From contig JADDPV010000183.1 in the NCBI GenBank assembly GCA_016781705.1, positions 1-16,002 on the forward strand: 16,002 nt of DNA, written 5' to 3'. Position 1 is the stretch's first letter. Each line of letters begins with the position of its first letter. The DNA comes from Rubrobacter sp. (GTDB lineage Bacteria; Actinomycetota; Rubrobacteria; Rubrobacterales; Rubrobacteraceae). Positions 6,347-13,168 of the stretch are shown one piece after another. A program made the position numbers and the translations under genes. The notes beneath the pieces are model-generated. The model searched no databases. It was not told the origin of the DNA and saw only the letters and a program-made list of their open reading frames with translations.

Positions 6347-7350
6347 GGCGTCTGTCATAGCAGTTGGGCCGGGGCGCGGTAGCCGCAGTGCCGGAAGAAG
6401 CCCGAAGCGTCCCGGGCGCTGACCGCGGAAAGCGCCGCCCCCATCGCCTCGATCAGGGCCTCGCGGGTGCGGGCGGCGGCCTTGCGCAGCAGCGCCTTGA
6501 CCTTGGCGAAGGCCCCCTCTATAGGGTTGAGGCCCGGCGAGTAGGGCGACAGGTAGACGAGCTCGCAGCCGCGCCCCTCGACGAGCTCGCGTACCCTCTC
6601 TCGCCCTTATGGAGCGAGAGTCGTCCATCACCACAACCTGCCCGGGCGAGAGGCTCGGAGCGAGCGCCTGCTCCAGGTAAGCCTCGAAGACCGCGCTGGT
6701 GGTCGCGCCTTCCACGGTCACGCACGGCCCCACGCCCTCGCGCGTCATGCTCGCCAGCAGCGTGACGTTCTTCCCCCAGTTGCGCGGGGCGCTCCCGAAG
6801 GCCCGCTCCCCCTTGCGTGACCAGGCGTACGGCGAGGCAAGCGAGACGTTGGCGCCCACCTCGTCCACGAACGCCAGGCGCCGCCCCGCGTCGATCTCGC
6901 CGGCCACGAGAGCCCGCCAGGCGGCCCTCAGGAACTCTCGTCGCGCTCGCTCGCACCCACCGATCTTTTTTTCGGCTCCACCCCGGGCGCCCGAGCATCC
7001 GCGAGACCGTCGAGTCGCTCACCCGCACCCCGGCCGCCCTCTCCAGGAACTCGCGCCTCTCGGGGAGGGAGGGTGGCCGCCGGCGCTCCTCGAGGTCCGC
7101 CTCCAAGAGCCTCCTCGCCCCCTCGTCCATCTCCGGCTTGGAGCCGGGGCGCTACTTCGGGGCCAGCGAGCGGCCCTCGCGGGCGGCGGCCACGTAGCGC
7201 TTGACGGAGGAGACGCCCACGCCGAAGGCGCGGGCCACCTCGGTCTTCTTGGGCGTGCCGCGCTCGGCGGCCTCGACGATCTTCTTCTTGCGCAGGTCTT
7301 CGGAGTAGGCGTTCATGGACGCATCGTGCCACACCGCCCAGCTACACTGC
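6340..7350 (-). mobile_element. Degenerate IS630-family insertion sequence (ends approximate)
   Basis: The element is inferred from the transposase. IS630-type elements duplicate a TA target. A candidate pair of imperfect terminal repeats is TAGCAGTTGGGCCGG (left, from 6358) and, on the minus strand, TAGCTGGGCGGTG (right, ending near 7343), which match only with a two-base gap, so exact ends are uncertain. The left end abuts the lipoprotein gene (stop at 6344-6346), so the insertion may have clipped or supplied the lipoprotein 3' end. Confidence 0.55.
6355..7316 (-). pseudogene. IS630-family transposase, multiply frameshifted
   Basis: From the ATG at 7314-7316 the minus strand reads MNAYSEDLRKKKIVEA, an HTH region with VARAFGVGVSSVKRYV, and then RSLAPK followed by a TAG stop at 7152-7154. 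The same frame continues to GWSRKK. It then needs one base in the T7/A7 run (6966-6972) and loss of two bases at the GAGAG near 6935-6939 to reach the DDE domain. First Asp in AFVDEVGANV, second in VVVMDD (about 6617-6632). A further one-base loss near 6617-6625 and a two-base gain at 6596-6602 separate this from LVYLSPYSPGLNPIEGAF (third catalytic Glu) and the end at 6355-6357. All three catalytic acids survive, but the gene cannot make a full transposase. Five separate lesions indicate a long-dead copy. Confidence 0.9.
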
Positions 7351-7718
7351 AAGGCGCTCCAGACGAGTTTGGAGGCTGAATAGACGGCCGATGCCCAATC
7401 CTCGTGCTGGCTGCGAGAGGGCAGCGGCCAAGCAAGGTAGGCTGCCCGGGAGATGAGTGCGCAACCCAAACCCAGAAACGTTTGCTAACACCATTTGTTG
7501 TCGGCTAGCATCAACCTACGTCGCGGCAGGTTTTGAGACGCTCCCATAATGGCACCCTGTCGAATTCGACGGTGACACATAACCGCGTATATTCCGCCTT
7601 CACGTCCACGATGAGGCACCTAACGGCGGGTGGCCGCATCCGCCCGGCTGGGCCGGTCTCCTCGGCGCGCTTGACCACCGAGCCCCCGGCCGGTCCGTTC
7701 AAACGGCGCGAGGTTCGG
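7317..7718. other. About 400-bp stretch without a convincing gene
   Basis: Between the IS630 transposase start and the tsaC stop codon no reading frame looks like a known protein. A minus-strand frame of 81 codons (7511-7756) runs into the tsaC end and a plus-strand frame (7533-7802) crosses it; neither has a good start or protein-like composition. The stretch contains a perfect 12-bp palindrome GTCGAATTCGAC (7559-7570) and the stem-loop at 7651-7691. Composition at about 7480-7620 is more A/T-rich than the genes, as expected for an intergenic or decayed region. Confidence 0.5.
7651..7691 (-). terminator. Stem-loop 28 nt past the tsaC stop, possible terminator
   Basis: GGCCGG (7651-7656) pairs with CCGGCC (7686-7691), and inside it CTCGG (7661-7665) pairs with CCGAG (7678-7682), leaving a 12-nt loop. 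Read on the minus strand it lies just after tsaC, the last gene of the rpmE-tsaC operon. There is no U-rich tail, so it would be a non-canonical terminator or a 3'-end stabiliser. Confidence 0.4.
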
Positions 7719-8300
7719 CTACCCGGCCTCGGCTGCCAGCTTCGCAAGCGCACCATGGGTAATCTCCGCGCCGGGCCTCAGCAACCGTGCCTGCCCGCCT
7801 GAGAGGTCCACGACGGCCGAGGCTTCTCCGTTGCCGGGTTCGCCCTCGACGACGAGGTCCACGACTGCGACGACCCGCGGGTCCACGTCTTCCAGGGCGC
7901 GGGGCGCGGCCTCGCCTGCGAGGTTGGCGCTCGTCGCGAGGAGCGGTCCCCCGTGGGCGGTGAGCAGCTCAACAGCCACCGGGTGGTCCGGAACCCGCAC
8001 CCCGACGGTACCGCCGCCCGCGGCGTCGAGGACGAGGGTCAGGGGACCCGGCCAGAAGAGCCCGGCGAGCTTCTCCGCGAGCGGCGGTACGTTTCGGGCC
8101 AGCCCGAAGGCCTCCTCGGGGGAGGCGCAGAGCCGGGCGATAGGCTTGCCCGGGTCGCGGCCCTTTATCTCCCAGAGTCTTTCGAGACCCGTCTCCGCCG
8201 CGACGAGCCCCACTACCGTCTCGGTGGGCACGAGAGCGACAAGCCCCTCGTGCAGCAGCCGGCCGGCCTCCCCCGGGGATACGGCCCTCAACGCTCCCAC
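7719..8300 (-). CDS. tsaC: Threonylcarbamoyl-AMP synthase, YrdC/TsaC type
   Basis: A 193-residue single-domain YrdC-like protein that makes L-threonylcarbamoyladenylate from Thr, bicarbonate and ATP for the t6A37 modification of ANN-decoding tRNAs. Supporting motifs are PTETVVGL (about 25-32), KGRDPGKP (about 46-53), WPGPLTLVL (about 83-91) and LLATSANLAGEAAP in the C-terminal half. The usual Tyr in TVYGL is Val here, a mild oddity. The start is a GTG at 8298-8300 overlapping prmC by 13 nt, so translation is probably coupled. It lacks the extra Sua5 domain. The prfA-prmC-tsaC order is common in bacteria and links it to translation-fidelity functions. It is the last gene before the accessory region. 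Confidence 0.88.
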   Translation of the reverse strand: MGALRAVSPGEAGRLLHEGLVALVPTETVVGLVAAETGLERLWEIKGRDPGKPIARLCASPEEAFGLARNVPPLAEKLAGLFWPGPLTLVLDAAGGGTVGVRVPDHPVAVELLTAHGGPLLATSANLAGEAAPRALEDVDPRVVAVVDLVVEGEPGNGEASAVVDLSGGQARLLRPGAEITHGALAKLAAEAG

Positions 8301-9142
8301 CGCAGCAACGCGACCCGCGGCGTCCCGGCGAGGTCGGGGCGCGTGCCGACCGGTTCGAAACCAGAGTGGCGGCCGAGTTCCAGGACCGCCTCCGCCTGCT
8401 TGTCCCCGATCTCCAGGACCACGTCGGCGCCGCTCCTCAAGAGCGGCGGCGTCTCGGCGAAGATGCGCCTGTAGAATAACAACTCGTCCGGACCGCTATA
8501 GAGGGCGGCGGGCGGATCCCAGGCCCGCACCTCCGGCGCGAGCCTCTGCGTTTGGTCGCTCGCCACGTAGGGTGGGTTGGAGACGAGAAGGTCCACGCTC
8601 TTCTTGGGCAACTCTAAACCGCAGACGACGTCCGCCCTATGGAAGTGGACGGACGTTCCGTTGCTCTCGGCGTTGCGGCGGGCGATCTCGAGCGCGCTCT
8701 CCGAGATGTCGGTGGCGTGAACCTCGCAGCGGGGACACTCCTGGGCGACCGCTATGGCTATGGCCCCGGAGCCGGTCCCGATGTCCAGGACGCGGCAGGG
8801 GCCGTCGCGCTCGTCTATGCGCTCTAGCGCCGCCCCGACGACGCTCTCGGTGTCGAAGCGTGGGATGAGGGTGTGCTCATTGAGGTACAGCTTCAGGTTG
8901 CGGAAGTAGGCGTAGCCGAGGATGCGCTGCACGGGTTCTCGGTCGAGACGGCGCAGGATCCAGCCCTCATACCGCTCCGCCTGCTCCTGCGTGAGGGGCT
9001 CGTCACGCAGCGCCAGCTCGGTCCGCCTCACGCCCAGAAGCTCGGAGAGCAGCACCTCCGCGGAGGAGGCGGGCTCGGGTACGCCGGCGTCTTCGAGCCT
9101 CTTCGTAGCCTCCCGAACGAGCCAGTGGGTGGCCGCCGTCAA
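8288..9142 (-). CDS. prmC: Peptide chain release factor N5-glutamine methyltransferase
   Basis: A 284-residue SAM-dependent methyltransferase that methylates the Gln of the GGQ motif in RF1 and RF2. The SAM-binding loop is VLDIGTGSGAIAIAVA (about 118-133) and the catalytic NPPY sits in LVSNPPYVASD (Asn189-Pro-Pro-Tyr192). The N-terminal helical domain that recognises the release factor is present (about 1-85), with the linker motif IPRFDTE in place of the common IPRPETE. The start is a TTG at 9140-9142, four nt after the prfA stop. A ribosome binding site is weak, which fits coupling to prfA translation. Its substrate is the product of the gene directly upstream. Confidence 0.93.
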   Translation of the reverse strand: MTAATHWLVREATKRLEDAGVPEPASSAEVLLSELLGVRRTELALRDEPLTQEQAERYEGWILRRLDREPVQRILGYAYFRNLKLYLNEHTLIPRFDTESVVGAALERIDERDGPCRVLDIGTGSGAIAIAVAQECPRCEVHATDISESALEIARRNAESNGTSVHFHRADVVCGLELPKKSVDLLVSNPPYVASDQTQRLAPEVRAWDPPAALYSGPDELLFYRRIFAETPPLLRSGADVVLEIGDKQAEAVLELGRHSGFEPVGTRPDLAGTPRVALLRWER

Positions 9143-9146
9143 CCCG

Positions 9147-10259
9147 CTAGCCCGAGGCCCCGTCGCCGCTGGCGACGGGGTTAGCCTCGGCGGCGAGCCT
9201 GTCGGCGCGCTCTTTAGCGGCGAGGGCCTGGGTGAACTCGTCGAGGCCGCCGTTCAGGACGCCTTCGATGTTGTGGGAGGTGTGACCTATCCTGTGGTCC
9301 GTGATGCGGCTCTGCGGGAAGTTGTAGGTCCGGATCTTCTCGGATCGGTCCCCCATCCCCACCTGCGAGAGCCGCAACGCGCCCTCCTTCTCCCGCTGCT
9401 CGCGCTGCTCGCGCTCCAGGAGGCGGCTCCTCAAGATCCTCATCGCCTGCTCCTTGTTCTGGAGTTGGCTCTTCTCATCCTGGCACGTCACCACGAGGCC
9501 CGTCGGCTTGTGCGTGATCCTTACCGCCGAGTCCGTCGTGTTCACGCTCTGACCACCCGGCCCGCTCGAGCGGTAAACGTCAACCTCAAGGTCCCCGGCA
9601 TTGATCTCGACCTCGACCTCCTCGGCCTCCGGCAGCACTATAACCTTCGCGGTCGAGGTGTGGATGCGCCCCTGGCTCTCGGTCCTGGGCACCCGCTGTA
9701 CCCGGTGCGTACCGCCCTCGTGCTTGAGCTTCGAGTACGCCCCGTCGCCCTCTATCTCGACGATGACCTCCTTGTACCCCCCGACCTCCGCGGGGTTCGA
9801 CGAGAGCGTGCGGTGCTTGAAGCCGAGCCGGTCGGCGTAGCGCGAGTACATCTCGAACAACTCCCCGGCGAAGAGCGCGGCCTCGTCGCCGCCGGCTCCC
9901 GACCGGATCTCTACGATAACGTCCTTGTCGTCGTTCGGGTCGCGGTCTATGAGCTCGGCTCGTATCTTCTCGGTAAGCTCCTCGACCTTCCCCTCCGCCG
10001 CCCGCGCTTCCTCGGCATAGAACTCCCGCTCCTCGGCCGTCTCCGCCGTCGGGATCAGCTCCCTAGCCTCGCGTCCCTCCTCGATTGCGTCGAGCAGCCC
10101 CTGGGACATCTCCGCCCCACGCCGCATCCGCGCGTGCTCTTTCGCCACCTCCGCGTACCGGCGCTGGTCGGAGTAGATGTTCGGGTCCGAGAGCTCTTTG
10201 GCCAGTGCGTCTTGGCGCGCCAGCGTCTCCTCGGCCAGCTTCACTACCTGTTGGTCCAT
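9147..10259 (-). CDS. prfA: Peptide chain release factor 1
   Basis: A 370-residue class I release factor for UAA/UAG codons. The catalytic GGQ lies in SSGPGGQSVNTTDSAVR (Gly235-Gly-Gln237), and the RF1-type codon-recognition tripeptide is in RVPRTESQGRIHTS as Pro191-Arg-Thr193, matching PxT of RF1 rather than SPF of RF2. The coiled N-terminal domain (about 1-105) and the C-terminal QREQREKEGALRLSQ-like region followed by YNFPQSRITDHRIG are typical. The ATG is at 10257-10259, six nt after the DUF1385 gene stop. The last residues (NPVASGDGASG) are encoded by the hairpin described separately. prmC follows after four nt. Confidence 0.96.
   Translation of the reverse strand: MDQQVVKLAEETLARQDALAKELSDPNIYSDQRRYAEVAKEHARMRRGAEMSQGLLDAIEEGREARELIPTAETAEEREFYAEEARAAEGKVEELTEKIRAELIDRDPNDDKDVIVEIRSGAGGDEAALFAGELFEMYSRYADRLGFKHRTLSSNPAEVGGYKEVIVEIEGDGAYSKLKHEGGTHRVQRVPRTESQGRIHTSTAKVIVLPEAEEVEVEINAGDLEVDVYRSSGPGGQSVNTTDSAVRITHKPTGLVVTCQDEKSQLQNKEQAMRILRSRLLEREQREQREKEGALRLSQVGMGDRSEKIRTYNFPQSRITDHRIGHTSHNIEGVLNGGLDEFTQALAAKERADRLAAEANPVASGDGASG
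9152..9190 (-). promoter_or_regulatory. Strong hairpin at the prfA/prmC junction
   Basis: CCCGTCGCC (9159-9167) and GGCGACGGG (9171-9179) form a perfect 9-bp stem with a 3-nt loop. A second stem, CCGAGGC (9152-9158) with GCCTCGG (9184-9190), extends it below a small one-sided bulge. It covers the last codons of prfA and ends about 10 nt before the prmC TTG start. It could control prmC translation, attenuate transcription inside the operon, or protect an RNA end. There is no U tract for a classical terminator. Confidence 0.5.
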
Positions 10260-10265
10260 CGTCTC

Positions 10266-11180
10266 TCAGATCACCAGCTTGTTCGTCGCCTCGTTGGGCG
10301 CTATCTTCGCCTCTTCTTCCATCCCGAGCACCTTCTTCAACGACGCCATCGCGACCTCGACCATATCGTCGCTGGGCTCCCGCGTCGTCAACTTCTGCAT
10401 CTGCAACCCCGGCCAGATCAAAGCCTTTACTACAGGGTTATCCTGGTTCCTCGCGCTCCACATAATGAACTCGAAGGCGATACCCGCGACGAGCGGGATG
10501 ACGACGACGCGGCTTGCCACCGCCTCGACCCACCAATCTATCGGGAGCAGGCTAAAGACCAGGATGCTCAGGACCAGCACGTAGAGGACGAAGCTAGTCC
10601 CGCAGCGGACGTGCATCGTATCCAGCTTGCGGGCGTTCTCGGGGACCAGCTCCTCGCCGCGCTCGTAGACCTTGATCGCCTTGTGCTCGGCTCCGTGGTA
10701 GGCGAAAAAGCGTTTGATGTCCTTGCTCACCGCCGTAATGATGAGCAGGTAGAGGATGAAGATCGCGATCCTGATCGCCCCTTCGACGAGGTTGAACAGG
10801 ATCGGATTCTCTATCCCAACCCCCAGCAGCGCCCCCACCCCCTTCGTCCCGAGCACGGGAGCGGCGAGGAAGAGCAAGAACGCGAGCCCAAGCCCGAAGA
10901 TCATGGTGATGGCGATCTCCTTCTTGGAGAGATCCTCCTCTTCGCCCAGGGCGACGTTCGTCGAGAGAGCCAGGGCCTTCATGCCCAGCCACAAAGTCTC
11001 GGCGAGCGAGAGGAAGCCCCGGATCACGGGGAGCCTGAAGAGCTTGCTCTTCCTGGTGACCGACCGGAACGGCTCCGCCTGCACCTCGACGTTACCGTCA
11101 GGGGCGCGCACCGCCATCCCCCAGAAGTTGGGGGAGCGCATGAGCACCCCCTCCATGATCGCCTGACCGCCGACCCTCAT
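10266..11180 (-). CDS. DUF1385 / YqhQ-family membrane protein
   Basis: About 304 residues from the ATG at 11178-11180, giving MRVGGQAIMEGVLMRSP, the signature N-terminus of the DUF1385 (YqhQ) family. A longer frame reading back into rpmE is unlikely. It has several hydrophobic segments (AITMIFGLGLAFLLFLAAP; FVLYVLVLSILVFSLLP) and the conserved motifs YHGAEHKAIKVYE and RCGTSFVLY, whose His/Glu/Cys residues suggest metal binding. The biochemical role is not established; it is often listed as a predicted metal-dependent membrane protein. It lies 10 nt after rpmE and 6 nt before prfA, a neighbourhood widely conserved in Gram-positive bacteria. Confidence 0.9.
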   Translation of the reverse strand: MRVGGQAIMEGVLMRSPNFWGMAVRAPDGNVEVQAEPFRSVTRKSKLFRLPVIRGFLSLAETLWLGMKALALSTNVALGEEEDLSKKEIAITMIFGLGLAFLLFLAAPVLGTKGVGALLGVGIENPILFNLVEGAIRIAIFILYLLIITAVSKDIKRFFAYHGAEHKAIKVYERGEELVPENARKLDTMHVRCGTSFVLYVLVLSILVFSLLPIDWWVEAVASRVVVIPLVAGIAFEFIMWSARNQDNPVVKALIWPGLQMQKLTTREPSDDMVEVAMASLKKVLGMEEEAKIAPNEATNKLVI

Positions 11181-11190
11181 TCTCGTCGTC

Positions 11191-11403
11191 CTACCTATTC
11201 TGGCGGGCCTGGCGGTTCCGGAACCGCTGCACCCGGCCACCGGAGTCCACGATGCGCTGCTTGCCCGTGTAGAACGGGTGGCAGTTCGAGCAAACGTCCA
11301 CCGTGATCGCGTCCCCCGCCGTGGAACGGGTCTCGAATTCGGTGCCGCAACTCGTGCAATGCACCCGCGTCGTCGTGTACTCGGGATGTATGTCTGTCTT
11401 CAT
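11191..11403 (-). CDS. rpmE: 50S ribosomal protein bL31, zinc-binding form
   Basis: A 70-residue bL31 with two CxxC-type zinc-ligand pairs (HCTSCGTEF and DVCSNCHPFYTGKQ), so it is the zinc-containing C+ form rather than the zinc-independent paralogue. MKTDIHPEY at the N-terminus and HPFYTGKQR near the C-terminal half are diagnostic. The ATG at 11401-11403 follows a good GGAGG. It is the first gene of the rpmE-DUF1385-prfA-prmC-tsaC unit. No zinc-regulator site was recognised upstream. Confidence 0.96.
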   Translation of the reverse strand: MKTDIHPEYTTTRVHCTSCGTEFETRSTAGDAITVDVCSNCHPFYTGKQRIVDSGGRVQRFRNRQARQNR

Positions 11404-11432
11404 GCCGATCCTCCGTGCTCAGATTTGCGTTT

Positions 11433-11438
11433 ATTCTA
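11433..11438 (-). promoter_or_regulatory. Possible -10 element for the rpmE operon
   Basis: TAGAAT on the minus strand (plus-strand ATTCTA) about 30 nt upstream of the rpmE start. No good -35 box is seen 16-18 nt further upstream, so this is tentative. Confidence 0.35.
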
Positions 11439-11545
11439 CAACTCCCGCCAAAGGTGAAGACGGCCGCTTCGCCTAACCACACGACCGTCCGAACAAAGAC
11501 TCGCCTTCCGTTCATCCACCCGCGACGGCCTGATCCGGGAATCGA

Positions 11546-11572
11546 GCGTAGTGAGTCGAGAAAGCACTACGC
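11546..11572 (-). terminator. Stem-loop between rho and rpmE
   Basis: GCGTAGTG (11546-11553) and CACTACGC (11565-11572) are perfect 8-bp complementary arms around an 11-nt loop. It sits about 45 nt past the rho stop codon and upstream of rpmE, as expected for the end of the rho transcript. No U tract follows on the minus strand, as is common for terminators in high-GC actinobacteria. Confidence 0.55.
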
Positions 11573-11617
11573 ACTACTCCCTCCCCGCCAAACCTTGCGA
11601 ATAGGGGAATGGTCGCG

Positions 11618-13168
11618 TCAAGCGCGCACGCGCTGGAGCTCGCGCAGGAACTCGGCGTTCGAGCGGGTCTCCTTGAGCTTCTGGATGAGGAGTTCGACCT
11701 TCTGGGAGGTGTCGAGGGCGTTGAGGATGCTGCGGACCTGCCAGACCCTCTGCGCCTCGCCCGACTCCATGAGGAGCTCCTCCTTGCGGGTCCCCGAGTC
11801 CTCGACGTTTATGGCCGGGTAGATCCTGCGGTTCGCCAGCTTCCGGTCGAGCCGGAGTTCCATGTTGCCCGTGCCCTTGAACTCCTCGAAGATGACCTCG
11901 TCCATCCGGCTGCCGGTCTCGACCAGCGCGGTCGCAAGGATGGTCAATGAGCCGCCGTTCTCGATGTTTCTGGCCGCCCCGAAGAACTTCTTGGGCGGAT
12001 AGAGCGCCGCCGAGTCCACACCACCGGAGAGGATGCGCCCGCTCGCCGGTGCCGCGAGGTTGTAAGCCCTGGAGAGCCGGGTTATGCCGTCGAGCAGGAC
12101 CACCACGTCCTTGCCCTCCTCGACCAGGCGCTTGACGCGCTCCAGGACGAGCTCGGCGACGGCGGTGTGGTTCTCAGCGGGCTGGTCGAAGGTCGAGGCC
12201 ACGACCGTCGCCTGCTCCACGCTGCGCTCCCAGTCCGTGACCTCCTCGGGCCGCTCGTCGGCCAGCAAGACGAAGAGCTCCGCCTCCGGATAGTTTATGG
12301 CGATGCTCTGCGCGATCTGCTTGAGGATAGTCGTCTTACCGGCTTTCGGCGGCGAGACGATGAGGCCACGCTGGCCCTTGCCGATAGGCGCGACGAGGTC
12401 CACAACCCGGGGCGCTATGTCGTTGGGCTTCCACTCCAGACGCAGGCGCTCCATGGGGTAGAGCGGCGTCAGGTCGTCGAAGTTGGTGCGGTGGCGGCCC
12501 TTCTGCGGCTCCTTCCCGTTCACCGACTCGATGCGCACCAGCGCCGGGTACTTCTCGCCGTCTCTTGCCGGACGGATCTGACCGACCACCTCATCCCCGC
12601 GTCTCAGGTTGAAACGCTTGATCTGGGACGCGGAGACGTAAACGTCTCCCTTGCCCTGGCTGTAGCCGCCCGTCCTCAAGAACCCAAACCCGTCCGGCAG
12701 CACGTCCAGGATGCCGCTCTGGTCCTGGTCCTTCCCGTCCTGCTGCTGACGCCCGTCCTGACGGCCTCGCCGCCCGTCCTGACGCCCGTCCTGGCGACCG
12801 CTGCGCTGCCCTTGCTGCTCTTCCTGACTACGCTCGGGCTCCTGCACGGGCTCGAGGGCCACGTCGGCCTCGCCGAAGGGGTCGAGGTGCGTCTGCGCGG
12901 GGCCCGCCGCGGTCGGATCGGCGGCCTTGCCGTTAGCGCCGCCGTCGACGCTCTCCGGGGCGACGGTCTCGCCGCCGTTCACCTCGGCTTGCGCGACGGG
13001 CTGCTGACTCGGGGGTTGCTGGCCCGCGGCCTGTTCCGTAGCGGTCTTGTAGATCAGCTCGGCTAGTTGCGGCTTGCGGTACTTGCGGTACTGCTCGATG
13101 CCGAGCTGCGAGGCGATCTGGTGCAGATCGCTCAGCGGTTTGCGCTCGAGAGTGGATAACTCCGTCAT
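11618..13168 (-). CDS. rho: Transcription termination factor Rho
   Basis: A 516-residue hexameric RNA helicase that ends transcription. Order: Rho N-terminal helical domain (about 1-45, ELSTLERKPLSDLHQIA), a long polar Gln/Asp/Gly/Arg-rich insertion (about 43-150), the cold-shock-like RNA-binding domain (about 151-225, ILDVLPDGFGFLRT), and the ATPase core with Walker A SPPKAGKTT (about 272-280), DERPEEVTDW (304-313), Walker B DVVVLLDGITRLSRAYN (354-370) and the R-loop region GTRKEELL (459-466). The insertion is typical of actinobacterial Rho and includes QDGR-type repeats. The ATG at 13166-13168 has AGGAGAGG upstream. It is probably transcribed alone from a promoter near 13475 through a leader of about 300 nt, in which a short ORF ends six nt before rho. 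Confidence 0.97.
   Translation of the reverse strand: MTELSTLERKPLSDLHQIASQLGIEQYRKYRKPQLAELIYKTATEQAAGQQPPSQQPVAQAEVNGGETVAPESVDGGANGKAADPTAAGPAQTHLDPFGEADVALEPVQEPERSQEEQQGQRSGRQDGRQDGRRGRQDGRQQQDGKDQDQSGILDVLPDGFGFLRTGGYSQGKGDVYVSASQIKRFNLRRGDEVVGQIRPARDGEKYPALVRIESVNGKEPQKGRHRTNFDDLTPLYPMERLRLEWKPNDIAPRVVDLVAPIGKGQRGLIVSPPKAGKTTILKQIAQSIAINYPEAELFVLLADERPEEVTDWERSVEQATVVASTFDQPAENHTAVAELVLERVKRLVEEGKDVVVLLDGITRLSRAYNLAAPASGRILSGGVDSAALYPPKKFFGAARNIENGGSLTILATALVETGSRMDEVIFEEFKGTGNMELRLDRKLANRRIYPAINVEDSGTRKEELLMESGEAQRVWQVRSILNALDTSQKVELLIQKLKETRSNAEFLRELQRVRA
12731..12796 (-). repeat. Degenerate GRQDGR-type coding repeat in rho
   Basis: Residues about 125-146 of Rho repeat the unit (G)RQDGR in imperfect tandem, seen in the DNA as recurring CGCCCGTCCTGA-like units on the plus strand. 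It lies in the disordered insertion, so copy-number variation could be tolerated. Confidence 0.6.

Noticed and set aside
7511..7756. 81-codon minus-strand frame overlapping the tsaC 3' end
   Set aside because: No convincing ribosome binding site, an Arg/Pro-rich start that is a shadow of tsaC, and no similarity recognised.
8922..11306. A 794-codon plus-strand open frame opposite prmC, prfA and the DUF1385 gene
   Set aside because: It mirrors the codon pattern of three well-supported minus-strand genes; its translation is Arg/Leu/His-rich with no recognisable domain. A high-GC shadow frame.
11546..11572. CRISPR-like or IS-end interpretation of the GCGTAGTG/CACTACGC inverted repeat
   Set aside because: It occurs once, has an 11-nt loop, and lies directly after rho, which fits a transcript-end hairpin better.
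12167..13066. A 299-codon plus-strand frame opposite rho
   Set aside because: Leu/Val-rich shadow frame; rho on the other strand has every expected domain.
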